Shown here in pieces: positions 1-10,100 of a stretch of DNA of 64,000 nt. The notes beneath the pieces were generated by a model. The model was not told the origin of the DNA, did not search any database, and was given only the letters and a program-made list of their open reading frames with translations. Source of the stretch: Streptomyces roseifaciens (GTDB lineage Bacteria; Actinomycetota; Actinomycetes; Streptomycetales; Streptomycetaceae); assembly GCF_001445655.1 (NCBI RefSeq), contig NZ_LNBE01000002.1, positions 620,001-684,000 on the forward strand, written 5' to 3'. A program made the position numbers and the translations under genes. Every line of letters begins with the position of its first letter. Within the stretch, counting starts at the first letter, position 1.

Positions 1-214
1 CGCGCCCGTCACCGACTACGACGCGGTCAGGGCCACCGAGGCGCACCGCTACCGCGCCTTCTTCCACGCGATGCTGCGCCAGGGCGTCTACCTGCCCCCC
101 TCGCCGTTCGAGGCGTGGTTCGTCTCCGCCTCCCACGACGACCGTGCCGTGGACCGGGTGCTGTCGGCCCTGCCCGCGGCCGCCAAGGCGGCCGCGGCGG
201 CGGAAGCGGCCTGA
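1..214 (+). CDS. hemL: Glutamate-1-semialdehyde 2,1-aminomutase, C-terminal end (partial)
   Basis: Only the last 70 codons are present; the gene enters from the left edge and stops with TGA at 212-214. The visible part contains the run [20 protein letters not shown], which I recognise as the conserved tail of actinobacterial HemL, followed by an Ala/Lys-rich end. HemL is a PLP enzyme converting glutamate-1-semialdehyde to 5-aminolevulinate for tetrapyrrole synthesis in the cytoplasm. The PLP lysine lies outside the window, so the call rests on the C-terminal signature alone. A strong hairpin follows directly. Confidence 0.82.
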   Translation, partial: APVTDYDAVRATEAHRYRAFFHAMLRQGVYLPPSPFEAWFVSASHDDRAVDRVLSALPAAAKAAAAAEAA

Positions 215-220
215 GCCGTA

Positions 221-268
221 CGCGCCGCTGCCGGGCCCGGTGACGTTCCCGGACCCGGCAGCGGCGCG
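221..268. terminator. Bidirectional terminator between hemL and the Ohr gene
   Basis: A perfect 15-bp inverted repeat (221-235 with 254-268) with a GC-rich inner part lies between two converging genes, 7 nt after the hemL stop and 15 nt from the Ohr stop. There is no T-tract, which is usual for Streptomyces terminators. Confidence 0.8.
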
Positions 269-282
269 AGCTCAAAGGCCGT

Positions 283-714
283 TCAGGACGTCAGCGAGAT
301 GCCGACCCGGATGCTGTCGCGCACCGCCTTGGAATACGGGCAGCGCCCGTGGGCCTGCTCCACCAGGGAGCGCGCGACCTCCTCCGGGACCCCCGGCAGG
401 GCGACGACGAGGTCGGCGCTGATCGAGTACCCGCTCTCGTCCCGCTCCAGATGGACCTGCGCGGAGACCGTGTCCCCGGACAGGGCCACCTTGGCCTCGC
501 GGGCCGACAGCCGCAGGGCGCTGTGGAAGCACGCCGCATAACCGGCCGCGAACAGCTGCTCGGGGTTGGTGGAACCGCCCGGGCCGCCGACCTCCTTGGG
601 CGCGGCCAGCCCCAGCTCCAGGACACCGTCCGACGAGCGCACGCGTCCGTTGCGGCCGTCGCCCGCCGACACCACACCGGCTGTGTAGACAACTCCCACG
701 GGAAAACACTCCAT
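283..714 (-). CDS. ohr: Organic hydroperoxide resistance protein, Ohr/OsmC family
   Basis: This is a 143-residue Ohr-type thiol peroxidase that reduces organic hydroperoxides in the cytoplasm. The two catalytic cysteines are visible: Cys62 in GYAACFHSAL and Cys125 in GRCPYSKAV, with the conserved NPEQLFAAGY helix before the first. Length fits the family (about 140 aa). The ATG at 714 has no obvious Shine-Dalgarno sequence. A GTG at 699 is preceded by GGAG nine bases upstream and gives a more usual 138-residue N-terminus, so the start is uncertain. No OhrR-type regulator is adjacent; the gene is monocistronic. Confidence 0.9.
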   Translation of the reverse strand: MECFPVGVVYTAGVVSAGDGRNGRVRSSDGVLELGLAAPKEVGGPGGSTNPEQLFAAGYAACFHSALRLSAREAKVALSGDTVSAQVHLERDESGYSISADLVVALPGVPEEVARSLVEQAHGRCPYSKAVRDSIRVGISLTS

Positions 715-825
715 TCACGATCGGAGAGCAGGAAAGGAAACACCCGGAACCTAGAAAACGGCTGCCCCGCAGGCCATACGGAACCCCGAACCGAACTGAT
801 CAGAAAAGGAAATGAGGAACCCGGA

Positions 826-1899
826 ATGGGCCCCCTGAACTCCCTGCGCGTCGTGGAACTCGCCGCCGGCGCCCCCACCGCCTACGCCGCCACCCTCCTG
901 GCCGACCTCGGCGCGGACGTCGTACGGATCGACCGCCCCGCACCCGGCGGCCGCCACCACGCCGCCGACCCCCTCGGCCGCGGCCGCCGTTCGTTCGCAG
1001 CCGACCTCAAGGACGAGAACGACCTGCGGACCGTACGCTCCCTGATCGACCGGGCGGACGTCTTCCTGGAAGGGCTGCGCCCCGGCATGTGCGAGCGCCT
1101 CGGGCTGGGCCCCGACGCCCTCACCGCGAGCAACCCGCGCCTGATCTACGCCCGCCTCTCCGGATGGGGCAGGAGCGGGGCCTGGGCCCAGCGCCCGGGC
1201 CACGACATCAGCTTCCTGGCCATGGCCGGCCTCCTGGACGGCGACCGCCCCGCCGATGCGCCCCCGGCTCCGCCCTCCACGTATCTCTCCACTTTCGCCG
1301 GCGGAGGCATGCTCCAGGCCCTCGGCATCCTGGCCGCCCTCCACGAACGCAGCCGCTCCGGCCGGGGCCAGGTCGTGGACGCGGCGATGGTCGACGGCGC
1401 GGCCATGCTGGACGTGATGGTCCGTCAGTGGCGGGAGCTGCCGGGCATGACCACGGTGACCGACGCCCCGTTCTACACCACCTACGTCTGCCAGGACGGC
1501 CTGTCCGTCGCGGTCGGCGCCATCGAGCCGCGCTTCTACGACACGCTCCTGGAGTGCCTGGCCCTCGACCCGGCCGCCCTGCCCGACCGCGCCGACGAAA
1601 CCGCCTGGCCCGCCCTGCGCGCACGCCTCGCGGAGGCCTTCGCGGAACACCCCCGCCACCACTGGACGAAGGTCTTCGACGAGCACGAGGCCTGCGTCGT
1701 GCCCGTCCTGGACGCCGCCGAGGCCCCCGGGCACCCGGCCCTGCAGGAACGGGGCACCTTCGTCGAGGTGGCCGGCGCCCACCAGCCCGCCCCGTCCCCG
1801 CGCTTCGGCCGCACCCCGGCGGCCACCCCGGCCCCGGCCCCCGCGCCGGGCGAGCACACCGCCGAGATCCTGGAGGCCTGGCAGGCACCGACGGGGTGA
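826..1899 (+). CDS. CaiB/BaiF family III CoA-transferase / alpha-methylacyl-CoA racemase homologue
   Basis: The 357-residue protein has the family III CoA-transferase layout: LADLGADVVRIDRP near residue 25, an AMACR-type PGHDISFLAMAG with His126-Asp127, then FAGGGM, SGRGQVVDAAMVDGA and IEPRFY. Mycobacterial MCR uses His126, Asp156 and a Glu in IEPxFY. Here the residue at 156 is Thr (codon ACT at 1291-1293), so the acid/base or nucleophile Asp expected in both racemases and transferases is missing. ATG at 826 follows an AAAGGAAATGAGG-like ribosome binding region. It is flanked by unrelated genes. The substrate is unknown and the enzyme may have altered chemistry. Confidence 0.8.
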   Translation: MGPLNSLRVVELAAGAPTAYAATLLADLGADVVRIDRPAPGGRHHAADPLGRGRRSFAADLKDENDLRTVRSLIDRADVFLEGLRPGMCERLGLGPDALTASNPRLIYARLSGWGRSGAWAQRPGHDISFLAMAGLLDGDRPADAPPAPPSTYLSTFAGGGMLQALGILAALHERSRSGRGQVVDAAMVDGAAMLDVMVRQWRELPGMTTVTDAPFYTTYVCQDGLSVAVGAIEPRFYDTLLECLALDPAALPDRADETAWPALRARLAEAFAEHPRHHWTKVFDEHEACVVPVLDAAEAPGHPALQERGTFVEVAGAHQPAPSPRFGRTPAATPAPAPAPGEHTAEILEAWQAPTG

Positions 1900-1914
1900 G
1901 CCCCCGATCCACCG

Positions 1915-1952
1915 GCGGCCGGAGAGGACGGGGCCCCGCCTCCTCCGGCCGC
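1915..1952 (+). terminator. Terminator after the racemase-like gene
   Basis: A 10-bp perfect outer stem (GCGGCCGGAG with its complement) and a partly paired GC-rich inner part begin 16 nt after the stop codon at 1899. Confidence 0.65.
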
Positions 1953-2068
1953 GCGGGGAGCGCGCCGCGCCGACCGACCTCTACGGCTGACGGCGTGCAA
2001 CTCGAGACCCAGGCCCTGCGGCACGGACTCCGGTCCCCGGGACCGATGCGGAGTCCGGCGGGCCTGCA

Positions 2069-2081
2069 TAACGTGTTCGGT
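2069..2081 (+). promoter_or_regulatory. -10 box of a probable leaderless promoter
   Basis: TAACGT (2069-2074) ends 7 nt before the ATG at 2082 and there is no Shine-Dalgarno sequence, so transcription probably begins at or beside the start codon. I see no confident -35 box. Confidence 0.4.
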
Positions 2082-3101
2082 ATGAACGCCATCGACACGA
2101 GCGGTGTGCTCGACGAAGCGCTGGAACGCCTGCACGCCTCGGGTCCCGAGCGGCTCGGGCGGCTCACCAACCACGCCCCGATGGTTGCCGAGGCCCTCGT
2201 GGCGCACGGCCGGCCGGCCGCGGTGCACCGCTGGCTCGACCGCTACGAGGAGCACCTCGAGGACTTCCCCACGCCCGTGGCCCCCGTCACCGACGCCGAC
2301 TGGGCCACCGCGCTGGGGGACCCGCGCCGGGTCGCCGACTGGATCGCGTACTTCACCCACGCTCTCTCCGCACAGGACTGGAGGAGCCTCCTCGCGACGT
2401 GGTGGCCGCGTCTCCTGCCCGGGATGTTCGGAGGGTCCACCCACCCCGTCATCCGGACCGGCCACGCCGTCCGCGCCCTCCTCGACCACGAGGAGAGCGA
2501 GCCCCGGCTGACCGAGCTGGCGCACGCCCTGGGCTACTGGGCCGCCCGGCACCACCCCCTCTCCGGCGTCACGTGGCTTCCCGGCGCCGCGGACGCGGAC
2601 GAGACCCTGGAGGCCGTGCCCCCGATCCGTGCCCGTGAGGGAGGGTTCCCCACCCGGCTGGCCCTCGTCGGCCGGCTGCCCGTCTGGTCCGGTGACGTGA
2701 CCGGTCCCGACGAGGCCCGGCAGCGGCTCGCCGAGCTGGTGCGCGCCACGACCCACCGCTACGCCACCCACGGCCACGGCGAGGCGACCATGCTGGTCCA
2801 CGCGGCCACCGCCCCCAACGCCGTACTGCGCAGCCTCCGCGCCCTCCCGCGCACCCTGTGGGTGCCGAGCCTGCACGCGGCATGGCAGGCGTCGGCCGCG
2901 GTGACGGCGATGTACGCCCCGGAGCAGCCCGTCGCCGCGGCATCTCCCGGGCGCATCTCCGCGGGAGAAGTCCTCGAACGCGCCCTGGCGCACGGCGACG
3001 AACACGTCATCAAGCTCACCGACACCGCCCTGGACGTCGGCGACGAACAAGCGCTCGCCGCCGCACTGCGTGCCGTCGAACTGAGCGCCCCCCTCTCCTG
3101 A
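2082..3101 (+). CDS. Questin oxidase-like protein (DUF4243 type)
   Basis: The 339-residue protein has the hallmarks of the questin oxidase-like family: LTNHAPMVAEAL near the N-terminus, WWPRLLPGMFGGSTHPVIRTGHAVRAL, ALGYWAARH, and a C-terminal HGDEHVIKLTDTAL. The fungal founder GedK opens an anthraquinone ring in a Baeyer-Villiger-like step. Bacterial members are mostly uncharacterised, so the substrate here is unknown. I place the start at ATG 2082, because longer in-frame extensions upstream are low-complexity and lack family similarity. A longer paralogue occurs at 26817-27935. No biosynthetic partner genes are adjacent. Confidence 0.75.
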   Translation: MNAIDTSGVLDEALERLHASGPERLGRLTNHAPMVAEALVAHGRPAAVHRWLDRYEEHLEDFPTPVAPVTDADWATALGDPRRVADWIAYFTHALSAQDWRSLLATWWPRLLPGMFGGSTHPVIRTGHAVRALLDHEESEPRLTELAHALGYWAARHHPLSGVTWLPGAADADETLEAVPPIRAREGGFPTRLALVGRLPVWSGDVTGPDEARQRLAELVRATTHRYATHGHGEATMLVHAATAPNAVLRSLRALPRTLWVPSLHAAWQASAAVTAMYAPEQPVAAASPGRISAGEVLERALAHGDEHVIKLTDTALDVGDEQALAAALRAVELSAPLS

Positions 3102-3324
3102 CGCCGGACTGCCGGCCACCGGCCGAAACCTGCTGGGCTGGTGGGACCGGTGGTTTCAATGGGGCGGGAACCACCCGTAGTTGCGAGGACAGGCACTCGT
3201 TCAGCCCAATACCTGGTGCGCCATTCGGGGTATGTGACATGTGGTACCCGGCCGGTATCGGTGTCTCGGATCCGGCACGCTCGTTTCTCGAGCACCCGCC
3301 CGGCGTACGGCGACAGGGGGCGAG
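3102..3324. other. Intergenic region before the giant gene pair
   Basis: No credible gene is present. It contains GGGTA and TACCC arms separated by 12 nt near 3227-3250, which could be an operator for the downstream pair, but I cannot assign a promoter. The GGGGGCGAG just before 3325 is the ribosome binding site. Confidence 0.3.
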
Positions 3325-6300
3325 ATGAGCACACCCGCACCGATCCGCATTCTGCGCGGCACCGACCTGCTGGACCTCTCCTTCGGATTTCCTGGGCTGA
3401 AGATCGACGACTCCGGGGGGAGGCGGCGGCTCGTCCGCGCGGATCCGCAGCGGGAGGGGCTGCTGGTCGTCACCTTCGGCCCCCAGCACGTCGTGGAGCA
3501 GGCGTTCAGCGATCAAGTGCCGGGCGAGTCCAGGGAACTCCCGGTGGACTCCCGGATCAGCGGCAGAAGCGTGCTGGTCTTCGAGGTCGGTCCGCAGGAC
3601 TTCATCGCCTACAGCGAGGAGGGGCTGCTCGACGCCATGCGCAGGCTCCCGATGCGCGTGGTCGACGCGGCCCGTGAACCCGAGACGGCACCGCTCGCCG
3701 TCACCATCCGGCAGGCCGGCCGCGGCGCCGGTGACAGCAGCGACTTCAGTGACAGCGGCGACGGCCGTGACGGCACAGCCAGGGCCATCGCCCTCGTACA
3801 GCTCCTGCGCACCACCGCCGAACTGACGGCCCGCTACGGCCTCGACGCCACCCTCGAAGCCGCCGCCGCGGCGGGAGCCGTGATCGAGACCTCGCCGATC
3901 GAGACCCCACTGACCGCGCCCCCACTGACAGCGTCACCACCGACCGAGACCGCACCGATCGAGACCACACCCACCGAGACCTCGCCTCCCGGCCGTGGCG
4001 AAGCCGCCCCGGCCGCACCCGCGGTGATCCGCCCCCAGGACCCCCTCGCCGACCCCGACCACCCCGCCACCGGCATCGAACTGCCCTACCGCCTCTACCT
4101 GTCCCCCTCCCAGAAGGGCCGCTGGACGCACCGGTCGGCGATCGCCGGTCCCGGCCCGGGGGAGCGCGTCGAGCTCTGGCACACCCGGCTGAACGGCGCC
4201 CGGGTGCGCGCCGTGTGGGACCGGGAGGGCGGCCGGACCCCCGGCCCCGTCGAGCCCTCCCCCTTCAGGGAGCCCATGACGCCGCGGGACCGGCACGACA
4301 TCGTCGAGCTCACCGCCAACGGCGGCCTGCTCAAGCCCGACGGGCAGCCCTACGTGCCGAAGCCCGTGGACGTGGGCAACCTGATGCTCTCGGCTGTGGG
4401 CGGCTGGCTGGACAGCCTCGGCACGTGGCCGGAGCGCCCCGTGGGCGTCTCGCTCTCGGAGTGGCGGCACCGCGCCTCGATGGGCCGGGACCACTACGTC
4501 AGGGTGATGCGGGAGGGGTACCTGTGCCCGTTCGGGCACAAGGCGGTCCACGTCCGGGTCACCGAGCGCAAGTTCGGCGACCCCCGCGGCACCTATCTGA
4601 TCCAGCGCGAGTTCGTCGTGGTCCGGCAGCCGCTGCGCACCTACGACCCCGGCACCCCGCTGCCGGCCGGCCCCGAGCCGGACAGCGATCTGGCGAACGT
4701 GCTGTTCCCGTTCACCAGCGTGCGCGTCGACACCGTCGTGACGCCGGATCTCCTCCCGCCCGCGGACCCCACGAAGTTCTTTCCGGCGACCGGCTCCGAG
4801 AACCCGTACCAGTTCAAGATCACAGCCGTCGACCACGCGGGGCGGATCGTGGAGTTCCGCACCCCGCTGCTCTTCCTCGACGAGACCAAGGCCTTCGGTG
4901 CCGAACTCGCCGCCGCCGTGGCGGAGTACAACCGCAAGGACCGGAACCCGCCCACGGCCGCGACGCCCGCCGCCGCGGTGGAGGTTCCCGTCGAGACCGG
5001 CGCCGACCTGCTCGGGCAGTCCGTGGCCCTCGCCCCCTCGGCCAAGCCCGACGACACCCGGCTCGAGGTGGCGCAGATGGTGTGGGGCATGGCGGCGCCT
5101 CCGGCCCTGGCCGGCCCCGGCAACCCGTCCGTCTCGAGGAACGCCCAGTTCGTACCGCAGCTCCGCTGGGCCCACGCCAACGTGCCCGCGGTCAGCAGCC
5201 TGTCCGGCGCCGACGCCACGGTGCCGGTGGCCTACGCCAAGCGCTACGCCCTCTCCGGCTTCTCGCAGGCCACCGACCCCGTCCGGCAGGCCAACAAGGG
5301 CCAGGTCTTCCTCAGCCTCCTCACCCCGGCCGGCTCGCCGCTGAAGCTGGACTTCCGGAATCAGCGCGACCGTTCCGGAGGGCTCTCGGCGCCCAGCATC
5401 GCCGTGGCGGGCCTGTCCCGGCTGACGGGGCCCGTCTCCGGCGTCGCGGCCGCCGCGGGCGGGGACCCGCTCGAACTCCTCGCGAACGGCACCTTCCAGC
5501 CGGACGGGTTCTTCCGCCCGCTGGACGGCATCGACACGATCGGCCCCAACCTGCTGGGCCTGATCCCGCTGGCGAAGGTGATCAAGGCGGTGGAGGGGCT
5601 CGGCAAGCTCCTGAACGTGCCGAACTTCTTCACCGAGACCATCACCGCCGTCACCGGCTTCCTCTCCGACCTGGGCCGTGTCCGGGAGCTGATCAGCCAC
5701 GAGATCGGCCGCTACCCGGCCGCGGCCCGCCGCGTCGTCGACACCGCGGAGACCTTCGTCAGGACCGTCGGCGACTTCATCGCGGAGCGGCTCCCCGGCC
5801 GCCCGCCCCCGACGACCCGGATGCGGGACGTCGACAACGCCTTCAACGCCTTCGCCGCCGCCCTGACCGACCTGCTGGCCGCCCTGCCCGCCGACGCCGA
5901 CCCCGGCGTCCGGGCCCTGCTGACCCGCGTCCGGCAGCAGGTCGCGACCTGGACCACCGCCGGGCAGGCCATCGCCCTCCGCGACGCCGTCGAGAAGGCG
6001 GCCCTGGGCGCCAGGCTCCCCGAGGCCGTCAACGCGCGCCTGGAGTGGAGCCCGGCGATCCAGAAATATCCGGCCGACGTGCCGGTCTTCGTCCCGGACG
6101 CCGACGGCCGGTTCTCGGTCGTCGTCGACCTGCGCGGATCCCTGCGCTCCGACCTGTCCGTCGGCGCGGACGTCACCTGCAGCCTGGAGCGCTTCAGCCT
6201 CCTCCTCGTACCCGCGTTCAACGCCCTGCAGCTGTCGTTCCGGCACGTCCGCTTCAGCGCACGCGCGGGCAGGAAGCCCGACATCGACGTCGTCCTCGAG

Positions 6301-7113
6301 AGCGTCGACTTCATCGGGCCCCTTTCCTTCGTCCGGACGCTGCGCCGGCTCATCCCCGTCGACGGCTTCAGCGACCCGCCCGCCATCGAGGTCACGCCCT
6401 CGGGCATCACCGCCCGCTACGCCCTGCCCCTGCCGAACCTCGCCATCGGGGTCTTCAGCCTGGAGAACCTGCGCCTGGGCGCCTACCTCGACCTGCCGTT
6501 CATCGGCCGGACGGTGGAGATCGGCTTCTTCTTCTGCACCCGCCAGGCGCCCTTCCGGCTCACCGTCTCCCTGCTCGGCGGCGGGGGCTTCTTCGGCATC
6601 GTGCTGACCCCCGAGCGGGTCGCGGTGCTGGAAGCGGCCCTGGAGTTCGGCGCCGCGCTGTCGATGAACCTCGGGGTGGCGAGCGGGAGCCTGTCGGTGA
6701 TGGCGGGCATCTACTACCGCCTGGAGCTGCCCTCCAACGCGTCGCGGCTGACCGGGTACTTCCGGGCCCGTGGCGAGGTCGACGTCCTCGGCATCGTCTC
6801 CGCCTCCATCGAGATCTGCCTGGAGCTGACCTTCGAGCCGCCGAACACGGTCTCCGGCCGGGCCCGGATCTCCATCAGCGTGCACATCGGCTTCTGGTCG
6901 CAGTCGGTCACGATCGAGTGCGAGAAGCGCTTCGTGGGCTCGTCGGCCTCCCTCACCGCCCCGACCGGCGAGGCTGCCCCGGCCATGGAGGCGATCGGTG
7001 CCGGCCGTCCGGTCACCTTCGCCGAGATGATGGCGCCCTACCCCGACCCGGTCACGGGTGTCCGGCGCGACCCCGTCGCCGAGTACTGCACGGCCTTCGC
7101 GGAAGTGAGCTGA
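3325..7113 (+). CDS. Giant protein of unknown function, 1262 aa (first of a pair)
   Basis: I do not recognise this family. ATG 3325 follows a GGGGGCGAG ribosome site. There is no signal peptide and no clear membrane helix. Residues 1-130 look like a compact alpha/beta region. Residues about 185-225 are a Thr/Glu/Pro repeat linker (ETSPIETPLT, TETAPIETTP). A large middle part follows, including an alpha-helical stretch near 740-900 (FFTETITAVTGFLSDLGRV onward). The last 300 residues are strongly beta-stranded with alternating hydrophobics (GIVLTPERVAVLEAALEFGA, LSVMAGIYYRLEL), like a beta-sandwich or barrel wall. The next gene begins 4 nt after the stop, so the two proteins are probably made together and may form a complex. 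Confidence 0.85.
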   Translation: MSTPAPIRILRGTDLLDLSFGFPGLKIDDSGGRRRLVRADPQREGLLVVTFGPQHVVEQAFSDQVPGESRELPVDSRISGRSVLVFEVGPQDFIAYSEEGLLDAMRRLPMRVVDAAREPETAPLAVTIRQAGRGAGDSSDFSDSGDGRDGTARAIALVQLLRTTAELTARYGLDATLEAAAAAGAVIETSPIETPLTAPPLTASPPTETAPIETTPTETSPPGRGEAAPAAPAVIRPQDPLADPDHPATGIELPYRLYLSPSQKGRWTHRSAIAGPGPGERVELWHTRLNGARVRAVWDREGGRTPGPVEPSPFREPMTPRDRHDIVELTANGGLLKPDGQPYVPKPVDVGNLMLSAVGGWLDSLGTWPERPVGVSLSEWRHRASMGRDHYVRVMREGYLCPFGHKAVHVRVTERKFGDPRGTYLIQREFVVVRQPLRTYDPGTPLPAGPEPDSDLANVLFPFTSVRVDTVVTPDLLPPADPTKFFPATGSENPYQFKITAVDHAGRIVEFRTPLLFLDETKAFGAELAAAVAEYNRKDRNPPTAATPAAAVEVPVETGADLLGQSVALAPSAKPDDTRLEVAQMVWGMAAPPALAGPGNPSVSRNAQFVPQLRWAHANVPAVSSLSGADATVPVAYAKRYALSGFSQATDPVRQANKGQVFLSLLTPAGSPLKLDFRNQRDRSGGLSAPSIAVAGLSRLTGPVSGVAAAAGGDPLELLANGTFQPDGFFRPLDGIDTIGPNLLGLIPLAKVIKAVEGLGKLLNVPNFFTETITAVTGFLSDLGRVRELISHEIGRYPAAARRVVDTAETFVRTVGDFIAERLPGRPPPTTRMRDVDNAFNAFAAALTDLLAALPADADPGVRALLTRVRQQVATWTTAGQAIALRDAVEKAALGARLPEAVNARLEWSPAIQKYPADVPVFVPDADGRFSVVVDLRGSLRSDLSVGADVTCSLERFSLLLVPAFNALQLSFRHVRFSARAGRKPDIDVVLESVDFIGPLSFVRTLRRLIPVDGFSDPPAIEVTPSGITARYALPLPNLAIGVFSLENLRLGAYLDLPFIGRTVEIGFFFCTRQAPFRLTVSLLGGGGFFGIVLTPERVAVLEAALEFGAALSMNLGVASGSLSVMAGIYYRLELPSNASRLTGYFRARGEVDVLGIVSASIEICLELTFEPPNTVSGRARISISVHIGFWSQSVTIECEKRFVGSSASLTAPTGEAAPAMEAIGAGRPVTFAEMMAPYPDPVTGVRRDPVAEYCTAFAEVS
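3886..3985 (+). repeat. Thr/Glu/Pro-coding degenerate repeat
   Basis: Imperfect repetition of codons for IET, TET, PLT and SPP units produces a disordered linker inside the first giant protein. Codon-level variation suggests old slippage expansion. Confidence 0.6.
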
Positions 7114-7116
7114 GCC

Positions 7117-10100
7117 ATGCCCGAGACGATCCGGTGGACCGTACTGCCCGACGGGCCCGCCGCCGACGGCAAGCTCCGGCTGACCGTCCTGGTCAGCCCG
7201 CGCCTGACCGGCGGGGACACCCTCAGAGCCTTCCGGAGCTTCCTGGACTGGCCCGGGACCCTGCGCGCCTGCGCGGCGGCGCTCCAGGTGGAGTTCAAGG
7301 GCCCCGGCGGGACGGTGGCGGTGCCCACCGAGCCGCAGACCGGGCGCTTCCCGCCCGCCGACAGCGCCCTGTGGCCGCAGCTGTTCGGCCCCGACACGAA
7401 GGTGAGCCCGCCCGGAGGCGCCCTGGCCGCCGCCCCCGAGGGGCCGCCCGTCCTGCGCTCGTTCCCCAGCAGGGCCGTCCACGAGCAGATCAGGGGGCTG
7501 TACGAGGCGGCGGTGACCGCCACGGCGGAGCGCCGGGCGTTCCCCGGCAGCGGCGGTTCCGGGCAGGCGGCAGCCTCGGCCGCCTCCGGCCCCGGCACGG
7601 GCGCCGGAGCCGCCCCGGCACCGCGGGGGAGCTGGGACCACCCCGAGCAGGGGGATCTGCTGGACAACCTCACCGGCACCATCCTGGGCTTCTCCCGGGA
7701 CGTGGCCACCGGTTACGGCCGGCTCGACAGCCTGATCCGCGGGACGTCCGGCACGTCGGACACATCCGGCACGTCGGACACATCCGGCCCGTCCGACGGC
7801 GGCGATCCGCACGCGGCCCCGGCGGCGAACCCCTACCGGCCGCTGCACATGGACCGCAGCAGCGCCTCGTACCGGGAGGACAGCGCCCTGCTGGGGCTCG
7901 CCGAGATGTACCGCTTCTACGACCGCGCGACGCCCGCGCGCCCACCGGCCCCGGCCACCGGCCGGGACGGCGCAGCCGCCGACGGCCCCGCCGACGCGGC
8001 CCCCGCGGACCCGCCTCCGCCGCCCCCTCCACCGGTGCCTCCGGACCTCGACTTCCACGCCGCGTGCGCCCTGCTCGCGGACTACCCGGAGCTCCTGCGC
8101 CGCTTCGGCCTGGCCCTCGACCTCCTGGTCACGCCCCCGCCCGGGCTCGCCGACCGGTGGCAGGCGCGGGTGTCCTTCACCGCCCCCCACGGAGGGCTCA
8201 ACGCCGACGAGAGCCTGCGGCCGTGGACCGCGCTGCGCCACGTCGAAGGCCGCCGCTTCGAGGCGTACGCGGCCGACGACGGGCTCTACGGGCACCGGAT
8301 GCTCAAGCTGGGCGCCGACGAGGTCCACACCCTCGACCTCGACGTGGACGGCGCGGCGATGAAGTACGTGGAGTTCTCCCGCGTCCTCGACCAGCTGCTC
8401 ACCCGCGCGAGCGATCCGGCCAAGGCGAACTCCGGCGACCCCACGGCGCTCCCGGCGCTGCACGGCGCGGGCCTGACCGTCCTCTACGAGGGCCGCGACG
8501 CCTCGCTCGCCGACCAGATGGAGGCCGACGCCCGCCACACGGCCGGAGTCGGCCCCGACGGCGGCCCGGTCGCCTCGGCGGTCCTCGACGCCGCCCACCT
8601 GGTGCGCGGCTACCGCGTCGACGTCGGCGTCGTCGACGAGGCGACGGGCCGCGTCGTCGCCTGGTTCCCCCTGTGCGCCCGTACCGGCGACTACGCCATC
8701 CGGCGCGCCGGCCTGCCGCCCGTGCCCATCACGGCGGGCCCCGACGAGGGCCACGTCAAGGCCACCGCCGTCACCCGCGACAAGCAGGGCGTCAACCAGC
8801 TCTTCGTCCACCAGGCGCTCTTCGGCTGGCACGGCTGGAGCCTGGCCGCGCCCCCGCCCGGCCGGACCATCGGGGCGGACAACCTGCCCCGGGTGCCCGA
8901 TCCCGAGGTCTCGGACCGCTTCCCGCTGGACGTCAGGTTCCGGCCGACGGCCGGAACCCTGCCCGCCCTGCGCTACCGCCGCACCTACCGGCTGCGCGCC
9001 CGGCTCGTCGACCTCGCGGGCAACAGCCTCGGCCCCGGCGCCCCGGCCGTGGAGGGCACCGCGACCGACCCGGTCACGTACGGGCGCTGGGAGCCAGTCC
9101 CGCCGCCCGCGATCGTTCCCCGGTGGCCCTTCCTGGAAGGCGAGTCGGAGCCGAGGCTGGTCATCCGCAGCACCGTCGACGAGGACGGACGGCCCATGTC
9201 GCCGCTGGAGTGGGCGCAGCGGAGGAACGCCGAAGTGCCCGACCACGGGCCGGGCGACCCCCTCGACGGCCCCGACCGCCGCTACCGGCACTTCGACGAA
9301 CGGCACGTCAGCCCGCCCAAGTCCGCGCTGCTCATGGCGGAGCAGCACGGGCAGTACGACGGCGCCTTCGGCCCCGGCAGGCCGGATGCGGTGCGCGAGG
9401 CGTACTTCGCCGCCGCCTCCCGGGAGTCCGGCACCTATCTCGACACGGTCGTCCGCCTCGCCGAGAACCCGCGCGTCACCCGCGACCTGAAGGCCCGGCA
9501 CGAGATCCACGTCGTCAAGCACAACCCGCACGACACCTCTTCCCTCACCGGGCTGCCCGTCGAGCGCGGCAGCGGCCTCAAGCAGGGCGAATACGTCATC
9601 CACAACGCCGATCAGCTCCTGCTGCCCTACCTGCCCGACGTCCTGGCGCGCGGCGTGTCGCTGCGCGGACTGCCCGGCACGAACGCCCCTGAGACGTACG
9701 ACTTCACCGGGCCCTGGCCGCAGGCGCGGCCGCTGCGGCTGAGGATCGAGGAGGGCGACGGCCCGCCGACCCCGCCGCGGGGCGGCGTCGTGACGGTCTT
9801 CCTGCCCAAGGGCGAGACCGTGACGGTCCGCATGAGCTGCCGGGTCGACGCCGCGGACCTCGGTGTCTTCCGCATCTGGCAGCTCCTGACCGGCTCGCCC
9901 CTGTGGCAGGACCCGGTGCGGCTGCCGCAGCAGAAGAAGGACGAGCTGACCGCCGCGGCGGCGGCCGGCGAGAACTGGATGATCACGCCGTGGGTGGACG
10001 TCACCCTGGTGCACGCCGTGGAACGGCCGCTGGAGCCCCCGGCGCTGGGCGAGCTGTCGTTCTTCCGCGAGGAGGGGAAGACCTCCGCCGAGCTCTCGGG

